Source: Alkalinema pantanalense
GTDB lineage: Bacteria > Cyanobacteriota > Cyanobacteriia > Leptolyngbyales > Leptolyngbyaceae
NCBI RefSeq assembly: GCF_050753345.1
Contig: NZ_JBLZFX010000005.1
Coordinates: 79,158 to 143,157, forward strand
Direction of reading: 5' to 3'
DNA length: 64,000 nt
Shown here: piece by piece, positions 1-6,921 of the stretch
Position numbering within the stretch: position 1 is the first letter of the stretch
Layout: each line of letters opens with the position of its first letter
Made by a program: the position numbers and the translations under genes
The notes under the pieces: generated by a model
Seen by the model: only the letters and a program-made list of their open reading frames with translations
Told to the model about the DNA's origin: nothing
Databases searched by the model: none

Positions 1-2
1 AC

Positions 3-386
3 GTGGCTTTGTGGGCGCAATTTTTGGAACCGGGACAACGCAGCCCCCTCTGGCGCAGTTCGGCCCGGATTCAGGAGTTGTATGAAGACCAAGGGATTTA
101 TTTTTGCTACTTGCATGTGGGCAGTGAGGTAGCACGGGTGGAAGTGCCGGAATGGGTGGCGATCGAGCCCGAATTGCTCAATACCGCACTGAGTTTAGTC
201 CTCACCCAGGTGCAGAAGGGCTATGGTTACCCCGTGGCCCTAGCCGAAGCCCATAATCAGGCCGTGGTGCGCGGGGGTGATCGATCGCGGTTTTTCGCCC
301 TGTTGGAGCAACAAATGATTAAAGCAGGACTGCGCAATGTGGGAACCTCCTACAAAGAGGCCCGCAAGCGAGGCAGTATTGCTTAG
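3..386 (+). CDS. nurA: DNA repair nuclease NurA, C-terminal part
   Basis: The gene is open at the left edge of the window, so only its last 127 or so codons are present and the start is outside. The segment resembles the C-terminal part of cyanobacterial NurA-domain proteins, recognised mainly from the stretch PVALAEAHNQAVVRGGDR and the basic tail KEARKRGSIA. NurA is a 5'-3' exonuclease that in archaea works with the HerA helicase in double-strand break end resection; the role in cyanobacteria is inferred from the family. The Mn-binding acidic residues of the N-terminal half cannot be checked here. The gene converges on a small minus-strand gene, and a shared hairpin terminator lies between them. 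The family call comes from memory of conserved C-terminal text. Confidence 0.65.
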   Translation: MALWAQFLEPGQRSPLWRSSARIQELYEDQGIYFCYLHVGSEVARVEVPEWVAIEPELLNTALSLVLTQVQKGYGYPVALAEAHNQAVVRGGDRSRFFALLEQQMIKAGLRNVGTSYKEARKRGSIA

Positions 387-464
387 CCGTATTGCTGAAT
401 GATTTAGACTAGACGGTCAAACACTACAGGTGAAAATTGCGTAACAAAAACAAGTCCACACAAA

Positions 465-541
465 AACTAGGGTGGTAATCGTGATCAGTTAGACGTGATC
501 AGTCAGATCTTCGACCTCACCCTAGTTCCTTAGGCTTTTTT
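465..541. terminator. Shared convergent terminator hairpin
   Basis: AACTAGGGTG at 465-474 and CACCCTAGTT at 518-527 form a perfect 10-bp inverted repeat. On the plus strand a T-run ends at 541. On the minus strand the stem is followed at once by TTTTTG. It can therefore end both nurA (plus) and the small gene at 587-739 (minus). The 43-nt loop contains a near-repeat, GTGATCAGTTAGAC / GTGATCAGTCAGAT, so a structured small RNA is an alternative reading. Confidence 0.5.
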
Positions 542-586
542 AATTCTGGTATAGAGATTTACTCACAACCCCACTCAACAACACTC

Positions 587-739
587 CTACCAATTTGAGG
601 CATGGGTATCCTCATTGATATCGCCGCTGTAGGGTTGGATGCCCGTTACAGGATAATCATCATCATCAAGCCCAAAAATACGGCTGAGCGCATCCGAAAC
701 AAACCCAATCACATTCGTAAATACCTTAGAGATGCCCAT
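587..739 (-). CDS. Small conserved-looking protein, 50 residues, DDDDYP motif
   Basis: A 50-codon minus-strand reading frame begins with ATG at 739 and ends with TAG at 587. A GAGG Shine-Dalgarno sequence lies about 7 nt before the ATG. The protein has an amphipathic N-terminal half (MGISKVFTNVIGFVSDALSR), then IFGLDDDDYPVTGIQPYSGD and a polar tail. I recall small cyanobacterial hypothetical proteins with a D-D-x-Y-P-x-x-G-x-Q-P type core, and this looks like one. No function is known to me. The helix followed by an acidic turn could bind a membrane or a partner protein, but that is speculation. The gene is isolated and ends at a convergent terminator. It is short enough for automated annotation to miss. 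Confidence 0.6.
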   Translation of the reverse strand: MGISKVFTNVIGFVSDALSRIFGLDDDDYPVTGIQPYSGDINEDTHASNW

Positions 740-1301
740 AGCAAACCTCAGTGACAGTAAAATAATGGATGGCTGAATGGAACGTCACTCAGCATGTCAG
801 ATAGTTAAATGACATTTTGAATGACAACTAGAAGATAAATGAACGATCGAATAACGGATATCGATCGAACTGATTACATGATTCTGCTAATTATCAGGAC
901 ACCTCCCCACTTTTGGATCGTAGAGAACGCGATTTTTTAAGCTTTGTCAAAGTACGTCTTGAAGGGAAATACTTCGCAATGGAAATGATTTCGATTTGTT
1001 AGGAAATCAGTCAATTTAATCAACATGTTGTGGTCTGTTGACTTACCTCATAGTTTAAACCGATCGAGCGGAGGACGTGGGAATTCTTTGTGATTCTTGA
1101 TGTCTGACCCCAATCGCAGGAATTCCAGCCCTAAAGGTCCCTGGCTTTACAGTATTTTGATAGATAACACCAAAACTTGGATCCTTATTCAAGAAATTAT
1201 TAGGTGCTAGCCCCCTCTACAAAGCTAAGCAAACGTCAATCTACAAACAATCTGAGGATCCCAGACTGGTGTTCAGCCCCGGTATATATTGAAAATCATC
1301 C
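740..1301. other. Intergenic region without a recognisable gene
   Basis: This AT-rich divergent region lies between the minus-strand small gene and the pncB operon. I see no convincing coding frame or RNA gene. It must carry the minus-strand promoter of the small gene. Confidence 0.5.
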
Positions 1302-1330
1302 TTGACATTTTTGGTAAGATTAACTATAAC
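1302..1330 (+). promoter_or_regulatory. Sigma-70 type promoter of the NAD operon, possible NrtR operator
   Basis: TTGACA at 1302-1307 and TATAAC at 1325-1330 are separated by exactly 17 bp, a near-consensus promoter about 90 bp before pncB. The -10 element lies inside an imperfect palindrome, TTAACTATAACTAA (1320-1333). A repressor bound there would block it. The operon encodes an NrtR-like regulator, so autoregulation through this site is a reasonable inference, not shown. Confidence 0.55.
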
Positions 1331-1420
1331 TAACAATAAGAGGGTTACTCCCACCCTAATCCATCAGCACAGAATCTTAGATGCAATCTTGAAGACAAGG
1401 ATGTCGGAAAGGGTGATGTT

Positions 1421-2788
1421 ATGCCAGTTTTAGAAATGCGATCGGAGGATAACAGCCTCCTGACTGATCTATATCAATTAACCATGGCGGCTTGCTACGT
1501 GGGGGAAGGGCTTGATCAGCGCACCGCCAGTTTTGAGTTGTTTGTGCGACGGTTGCCAGCGGGATTGGGTTACCTCATTGCCATGGGGTTAGAGGAAGCG
1601 CTGGCCTATCTGGAATCGTTGCATTTCACCCCCCAGCACATTGCAGCACTCCAGCAAACGGGGATTTTTGCCCATGCGCCCGATCGCTTTTGGCAGTTAT
1701 TGGAAACCGCAAAATTTACCGGTGATATCTGGGCGGTGCCGGAGGGAACGGCGATTTTTGCCAACGAACCCATCCTGCGGGTGGAAGCGCCCCTGTGGCA
1801 AGCGCAACTGGTGGAAACCTATTTGCTGAATGTGATTAACTATCAAACGTTAGTTGCGACCCGATCGGCCCGGATGCGCGATGTGGCGGGCGCAGAAGCC
1901 CATTTATTAGAATTTGGGACTCGCCGTGCCTTCAGTCCTCAGGCTGCACTGTGGGCAGCCCGCGCCGCGATCGCCGCAGGATTTGACGCAACGTCGAATG
2001 TGCTTGCTGCCATCAAAATGGGACAGAAGCCCGTGGGAACCATGGCCCATGCTTTGGTCATGGCCTTAGGCGCGATCGAAGGCAGTGAGCAGGAAGCCTT
2101 TTCAGCGTTTCACCGTTATTTCCCCAGCGCTCCCCTTTTGATTGACACCTACGATGTCATTCATGCAGCAGAAGCATTGCGCGATCGTATTGCCAACCAT
2201 GACATGAGCCTATCCGGGGTACGGATCGATTCCGGGGATTTAGCTCCGCTCTCCCAGCAGGTGCGACAACTTTTACCGACGGTCAATATCTTTGCCAGTG
2301 GGGATTTGGATGAATTTCGCATTGCGGAACTGAAGGCCGCAGGGGCTTGCATTGATGGCTATGGTATTGGCACGCAATTGGTCACGGGGGCTCCGGTGAA
2401 TGGGGTGTATAAACTCGTGGACATCGACGGCATTCCTGTGATGAAAGAATCCGCAGGCAAGCTGACCTATCCGGGGCGTAAACAAATTTTCCGTTCCTAC
2501 GCGGATGGAATCCTTCACCACGATCGCCTGGGTTTAATCACGGAGGCACCGCAGGCTGACGAAACCCAACTGTTACAGCCGGTGATGAAACAGGGTGAAC
2601 GGCTGCAACCGATCAAATCACTGGCGGACATTGCCGCAACCACCGCCCGATCGATGGCCACCTTGCCTTCAGTAGTGCGACAAATTACCCAGCCCACCCC
2701 TGTTACCCCCCAACTGTCAGAAGACTTACAGCAGTTACTGACCCAAACGAAAAATCGCCTCCATTCAGCGCCTGTAGGAATGCATTAA
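1421..2788 (+). CDS. pncB: Nicotinate phosphoribosyltransferase
   Basis: This enzyme joins nicotinate and PRPP to give nicotinate mononucleotide, the entry step of NAD salvage (Preiss-Handler route). The 455-residue protein has the family opening LLTDLYQLTMAACY near residue 14, the phosphate-binding text EFGTRRAFSPQ around residues 165-175, and the later GVRIDSGDLAPLS and FASGDLDEF segments of the barrel. Length fits the family. It is the first gene of an operon: nadD starts 4 bp after its stop, then nrtR and nadE follow. A strong promoter lies just upstream. The ATG at 1421 begins about ten residues before the conserved core. No unusual features seen. Confidence 0.93.
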   Translation: MPVLEMRSEDNSLLTDLYQLTMAACYVGEGLDQRTASFELFVRRLPAGLGYLIAMGLEEALAYLESLHFTPQHIAALQQTGIFAHAPDRFWQLLETAKFTGDIWAVPEGTAIFANEPILRVEAPLWQAQLVETYLLNVINYQTLVATRSARMRDVAGAEAHLLEFGTRRAFSPQAALWAARAAIAAGFDATSNVLAAIKMGQKPVGTMAHALVMALGAIEGSEQEAFSAFHRYFPSAPLLIDTYDVIHAAEALRDRIANHDMSLSGVRIDSGDLAPLSQQVRQLLPTVNIFASGDLDEFRIAELKAAGACIDGYGIGTQLVTGAPVNGVYKLVDIDGIPVMKESAGKLTYPGRKQIFRSYADGILHHDRLGLITEAPQADETQLLQPVMKQGERLQPIKSLADIAATTARSMATLPSVVRQITQPTPVTPQLSEDLQQLLTQTKNRLHSAPVGMH

Positions 2789-2791
2789 CCC

Positions 2792-3403
2792 ATGAAAATT
2801 GCTCTTTTTGGGACGAGTGCCGATCCGCCGACCTTGGGCCATCTGACGATTTTGCAGTGGTTGGTGCAACGGTTTGACCACGTGGCGGTCTGGGCTTCGG
2901 ATAATCCGTTTAAAGCCGATCAGGTACCGCTGCCCCACCGCACTCGGATGATGCAACTATTAGTGCAGGAATTGCACCTACCGGAAACAAAAGTGCGGGT
3001 CTATCCGGAGTTGAGTTATCCCAGAACCCTATTTACCCTAGCCAAGGCGCAGGAATACTGGCCAGAGGGAGAATTTACCCTGACGATCGGGGCAGACATT
3101 GTGCCGCAAATTCCCACCTGGTACCAAGCCCAACAACTGCTCTCGCAGGTGCATCTCGTGGTCATTCCCCGACCCGGGTATGTGTTAGATCCGCAGGCGA
3201 TCGATCGACTCAGGCAACTGGGAACCACGATCGAAATTGCTGACCTGGCAACCCCAGATGTCTCATCCACGGCTTACCGTACACAACTGCATGCCTCCAG
3301 CGTTCCTCCCAGTATCCAATCCTATATCCACCAGGAGCAACTCTACGAATGGCCGGACGAAACTCAAAAGCCCCTAGCACTTCGGCAACCAGCGACCAAC
3401 TAG
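2792..3403 (+). CDS. nadD: Nicotinate-nucleotide adenylyltransferase
   Basis: NadD adenylylates nicotinate mononucleotide with ATP to give deamido-NAD, the step after pncB and before nadE. The 203-residue protein has the nucleotidyltransferase signature GTSADPPTLGHL (residues 7-18), with the HIGH-like motif represented by TLGH, and the C-terminal ATP-binding DVSSTAYR that matches the ISSTxIR motif of the family. Its start is 4 bp after the pncB stop, indicating translational coupling. Its last 55 bp overlap the start of the downstream nrtR frame. The tail, after YEWPDE, enters a 15-bp tandem repeat, so the extreme C-terminus may have been altered by repeat expansion. Confidence 0.9.
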   Translation: MKIALFGTSADPPTLGHLTILQWLVQRFDHVAVWASDNPFKADQVPLPHRTRMMQLLVQELHLPETKVRVYPELSYPRTLFTLAKAQEYWPEGEFTLTIGADIVPQIPTWYQAQQLLSQVHLVVIPRPGYVLDPQAIDRLRQLGTTIEIADLATPDVSSTAYRTQLHASSVPPSIQSYIHQEQLYEWPDETQKPLALRQPATN

Positions 3404-4236
3404 CTAGTGAGCCATTAGTCAGTGAACCATTAGCGAGCGAGCCATTAGCCAGTGAGCCATCCATCAGTCATAAAGCAACCGCTCGGGTGCAACGGGCGGG
3501 GCGATCGTCCGGTCGCTGGACATCCCGCAAAGGCGAACCCCTCGCTGATTTTCGAGTGGGGGTGGATAATGTCATTTTTTCCGTGGACACAAATTTGCAT
3601 CGGTTATTGGTCTTACTGGTAATGCGCCAAGATCAACCCTTCGCAGGCCATTGGAGCTTACCGGGAACCCTCGTCCGGGAAGGCGAATCGCTGGAAAAGG
3701 CCGCCTATCGCATTCTGGCGGAAAAAATTCGGGTTCAAAATCTCTATTTAGAACAACTCTATACCTTCGGGGGACCGCACCGTGATCCGCGCGAAGCCGA
3801 AGAAAGTTACGGGGTGCGGTATTTATCGGTGAGTTATTTCGCATTGGTGCGCTATGCCGAGGCAGAACTGATTGCCGATGGCGTCAGTGGTATTGCTTGG
3901 TATCCCGTAGATCAGTTGCCTCCCTTAGCGTTTGATCACCATCGTATTGTGGAATATGGACACTGTCGCTTAAAGAATAAATTAGAATATAGCCCCGTGG
4001 CCTTTGATGTATTGCCAGAACTGTTTACATTAGGCGATCTCTATCAACTCTATACCACGGTACTAGGGGAAAACTTTTCCGACTATTCCAATTTCCGATC
4101 GCGGTTACTCAAGCTCGGCTTCCTATCGGATACGGGAATCAAAACTTCCCGAGGAGCCGGACGCCCCGCCAGTTTGTACCGCTTCGATAGTGAAGCTTTT
4201 GCACCGTTTAAAGATAAGCCTTTAATCTTTATTTAG
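3349..4236 (+). CDS. nrtR: NrtR-type Nudix-winged helix regulator of NAD metabolism
   Basis: NrtR proteins combine an ADP-ribose-sensing Nudix domain with a winged-helix DNA-binding domain and repress NAD biosynthesis genes. Here residues about 68-205 form the Nudix fold and 212-295 the winged helix, with a basic wing around SRGAGRPASLYRF. The Nudix box (about 106-128) is degenerate: the catalytic R-E-x-x-E-E-x-G pattern reads RILAEKIR, so REL became RIL, EE became EK and the Gly is Arg. That favours a sensor over an active hydrolase. The position between nadD and nadE supports the assignment. The first 65 residues are low-complexity (four SEPL-type repeats, then basic) and overlap nadD, so the true start may lie further in. 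No later ATG exists before residue 92, but alternative starts are possible. Confidence 0.8.
   Translation: MAGRNSKAPSTSATSDQLASEPLVSEPLASEPLASEPSISHKATARVQRAGRSSGRWTSRKGEPLADFRVGVDNVIFSVDTNLHRLLVLLVMRQDQPFAGHWSLPGTLVREGESLEKAAYRILAEKIRVQNLYLEQLYTFGGPHRDPREAEESYGVRYLSVSYFALVRYAEAELIADGVSGIAWYPVDQLPPLAFDHHRIVEYGHCRLKNKLEYSPVAFDVLPELFTLGDLYQLYTTVLGENFSDYSNFRSRLLKLGFLSDTGIKTSRGAGRPASLYRFDSEAFAPFKDKPLIFI
3400..3459 (+). repeat. Four 15-bp tandem repeats at the nadD/nrtR overlap
   Basis: Units of the type TTAGCCAGTGAGCCA occur four times (3400, 3415, 3430, 3445) with a few substitutions. They encode LASEP-type pentapeptides in nrtR. The first unit contains the nadD stop codon. Confidence 0.85.
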
Positions 4237-4285
4237 CAAGAATCAGTCTTTCACAAGAATCAGTAGATCCCAACGTGGGTTGAGA

Positions 4286-4320
4286 TCCCCCCTCCCCCCC
4301 CTTAATAAAGGGGGAACCGG
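4286..4320. repeat. Small palindromic intergenic repeat
   Basis: A C-run followed by TTAATAAAGGGGG makes a short hairpin between nrtR and nadE. A related copy lies at 62351-62392 (CCTCCTTATTAAGGAAGGAA). Both are followed by A-rich sequence. It looks like a dispersed REP-type element within the operon spacer. Confidence 0.5.
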
Positions 4321-4359
4321 AAAAAATACATTTAATTTTCTCTCATTTCCCGGAGCATT

Positions 4360-6117
4360 ATGAAAATCGCGATCGCTCAACTCAACCCGACCATTGGAGA
4401 TTTGCCCAACAACGCCCAAGCGATCGTGCAAGCGGCCCAGCAGGCAGCGGCCCAAGGCGCACGGCTGCTCCTGACCCCGGAACTGTCCCTCTGCGGCTAT
4501 CCGCCACGGGATCTATTACTCAATCCCAGTTTCATTGCTGAGTTATCGGACATGTTGCAAACGATCGCGCAACAACTGCCCCAGGGCTTAGTCGCCTTAA
4601 TCGGTACCGTGGAAGTTAATCCCCAAGCCGCCCACCAAGGTGGAAAACCTCTGTTCAATTCTGTAGCCTTGATTGAAAACAGTCAGGTTAAACAAGTCTT
4701 CCATAAGCGTTTGTTGCCAACCTATGATGTGTTTGACGAGGATCGTTATTTTGCACCGGGCAATCAACCCAACCATTTTTATTTAGATGGCCTTCACATT
4801 GGTCTAACCGTTTGCGAAGACCTGTGGAATGACGAAGAATTCTGGGGCAAGCGAAACTATGCAGATAACCCGATCGCGGATTTAGCGGAACTGCAAGTGG
4901 CGTTTACGGTGAATTTGTCGGCTTCCCCCTATAGCATTGGCAAGCAACGGATTCGGGAACGGATGCTGCAACATACCGCCCAACGGTTTAATCAGCCGAT
5001 CGTCTATGCCAATCAAGTGGGTGCAAATGATGACTTGATTTTTGACGGGGGCAGCTTTGCGGTGAATCGGGATGGCAGTCTGGTCAGCCGTGCCCAGTGC
5101 TTTGCGACCGATTTGTTGCTGCTGGAATACGATGTTGCTACTCACAACCTAGTTTCCCAAGTCCCTGCTAGTCCCACGGCGTTACCCACCTCAACGGATG
5201 CAGAAATTTGGTTGGCGTTGGTACTGGGGGTGCGGGACTATGCCCGGAAATGTGGCTTTACCCAGGCAGTGTTGGGCTTGAGTGGGGGAATTGATTCGGC
5301 GTTAGTTGCCGCGATCGCGGCGGCGGCCTTGGGGGCAGACAATGTGCTGGGCATTCTGATGCCGTCGCCCTACAGTTCCGATCACTCCATTACCGATGCC
5401 CTGGATCTCGCCCATAACCTAGGGATCAAAACCCAGACAATTCCCATTGGGGCTGCGATGGAAGCCTTCGATCGATCGCTGGCGGACATCTTTGCCGGAA
5501 CGGAGTTTGGAGTCGCAGAGGAAAATATTCAATCGCGCATTCGGGGCACTTTGCTGATGGGTGTAGCGAATAAGTTTGGCTACCTGTTGATTTCTACGGG
5601 GAATAAGTCGGAAATGGCCGTGGGCTACTGTACCCTCTACGGTGATATGAATGGGGGGTTGGCCGCGATCGCGGATGTTCCTAAAACACGGGTGTATTCC
5701 CTATGCGAATGGTTAAATCAGCAGGTACAGCAAGGTCAAGTGCACAACTTAGCGATCACTCACTTACCGACTACGATCGGTACAGAAATCATTCCCACCC
5801 ACATCCTGACGAAACCACCCAGCGCAGAACTAAAGCCGGGACAGGTCGATCAGGATTCCCTACCGCCCTACGATGTGCTGGACGACATTTTAGCGAGATT
5901 GGTGGAGAACCATGAATCCGCTGAACAAATTATTGCCGCAGGCTTCGATCGGGCAGTCGTTCAGAAAATTGCCCGTTTGGTTAAAATCGCTGAATTCAAA
6001 CGCCGACAGGCCGCACCGGGACTGAAGATTACAGATCGGGCCTTCGGTACCGGCTGGCGGATGCCGATCGCCCAACGCTGGCTCCCGACAGGTCAAGTAG
6101 TGTCCCCTGCTAAATAA
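4360..6117 (+). CDS. nadE: Glutamine-dependent NAD(+) synthetase
   Basis: NadE amidates deamido-NAD to NAD using glutamine and ATP, completing the pathway begun by pncB and nadD. The 585-residue protein is the two-domain form. An N-terminal nitrilase-type glutaminase has its catalytic triad visible as Glu41 (TPELSLCGY), Lys116 (FHKRLLP) and Cys152 (LTVCEDLW). The C-terminal synthetase has the ATP-pyrophosphatase loop SGGIDS at 308-313 and the STGNKSEMAVGY segment. All key residues are intact. It follows nrtR by 123 bp and probably belongs to the same operon, though a palindromic repeat sits in the spacer. ATG at 4360 starts directly on the conserved MKIAIAQLNP. Confidence 0.95.
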   Translation: MKIAIAQLNPTIGDLPNNAQAIVQAAQQAAAQGARLLLTPELSLCGYPPRDLLLNPSFIAELSDMLQTIAQQLPQGLVALIGTVEVNPQAAHQGGKPLFNSVALIENSQVKQVFHKRLLPTYDVFDEDRYFAPGNQPNHFYLDGLHIGLTVCEDLWNDEEFWGKRNYADNPIADLAELQVAFTVNLSASPYSIGKQRIRERMLQHTAQRFNQPIVYANQVGANDDLIFDGGSFAVNRDGSLVSRAQCFATDLLLLEYDVATHNLVSQVPASPTALPTSTDAEIWLALVLGVRDYARKCGFTQAVLGLSGGIDSALVAAIAAAALGADNVLGILMPSPYSSDHSITDALDLAHNLGIKTQTIPIGAAMEAFDRSLADIFAGTEFGVAEENIQSRIRGTLLMGVANKFGYLLISTGNKSEMAVGYCTLYGDMNGGLAAIADVPKTRVYSLCEWLNQQVQQGQVHNLAITHLPTTIGTEIIPTHILTKPPSAELKPGQVDQDSLPPYDVLDDILARLVENHESAEQIIAAGFDRAVVQKIARLVKIAEFKRRQAAPGLKITDRAFGTGWRMPIAQRWLPTGQVVSPAK

Positions 6118-6175
6118 AACCAGAGATCGGTGCAACTGCGATCGTGCCTATCACCCGCCATCATAGCGAGAATGC

Positions 6176-6820
6176 CTAACGGCTCTCCATCATGGCCTTG
6201 AGATGGCGCAGCCGAGCTTGGCTTAAGCGACTAGGGCAGGATTGGCTGCGCGGTGATTGGCGGAAAGCCTGGGCTTCAAATTGGCAGTATTCCGCTTGAT
6301 AGCGATTCCAAATTTGCTGCACCGGATCTTGCTTCAGTTCTGTGATGAGTGACTGAATTTGATCGACGTCCGGGCTGTCAGAAACGGGAGTGAGCCCTTG
6401 GAGATCAGCAATGCGATCGTTGGTCACGGTTGCCAAACAGCGGTGATACAGCATGGGTGCCATGGAAGCCCCGGTAAAGGGTTCAATCATGGCGTCACAA
6501 TGCCGCTGACGGTAGCGCCGCCAATCGTTTTCAGCGATCGTAAACATGGGTCGATATCGCTGCGGGAGAGCGCTCACTTCATCTTGATAAAGCTGGGTTT
6601 GCAGAAAATCCGTGGTTTTTGACCAATAGACAGCACAGCGATTTAACGAGATTTGGCCATCATCTGGACAAGTGATCGCCGGAATTCCAATGGTTAAAGA
6701 GGTGGTTGAAGGGGTATGTGCGTGTGCGGGTTGAGCAAAAGCCACCCCACTAAAAATGACGGTAATCCCTGAGATAAACCCGAAAAAGGCGCGATCGTAA
6801 TTCACCATATTTTTCCCCAT
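6176..6820 (-). CDS. Secreted LprI/DUF1311-like protein
   Basis: This 214-residue protein has an N-terminal signal peptide (hydrophobic FFGFISGITVIFSGVAFA, then AQPAHAH as a likely cleavage region). The mature part resembles the LprI N-terminal (DUF1311) domain: CPDDGQISLNRCAVYW, then AENDWRRYRQRHCD, then a Cys about 25 residues on (YHRCLATVTNDRIADL). The C-terminal part (IWNRYQAEYCQFEAQ and a later Cys) looks like a second, partial copy of the W-x-x-Y-x-x-x-Y/H-C unit. Conserved cysteines suggest disulfides in the periplasm. LprI proteins are linked to lysozyme inhibition in some bacteria; that role is not assumed here. It converges on nadE and lies downstream of the CHAT gene, about 100 bp away. 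Confidence 0.6.
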   Translation of the reverse strand: MGKNMVNYDRAFFGFISGITVIFSGVAFAQPAHAHTPSTTSLTIGIPAITCPDDGQISLNRCAVYWSKTTDFLQTQLYQDEVSALPQRYRPMFTIAENDWRRYRQRHCDAMIEPFTGASMAPMLYHRCLATVTNDRIADLQGLTPVSDSPDVDQIQSLITELKQDPVQQIWNRYQAEYCQFEAQAFRQSPRSQSCPSRLSQARLRHLKAMMESR

Positions 6821-6921
6821 CTTGACTGGCTGTAAACCAATGCCACTGATCTATTACCACCTGGTAGGTATAGAGGTCTTGCCCAAAACCCTGGCTCCCC
6901 ACCAGCCAACGTTAAACGACA

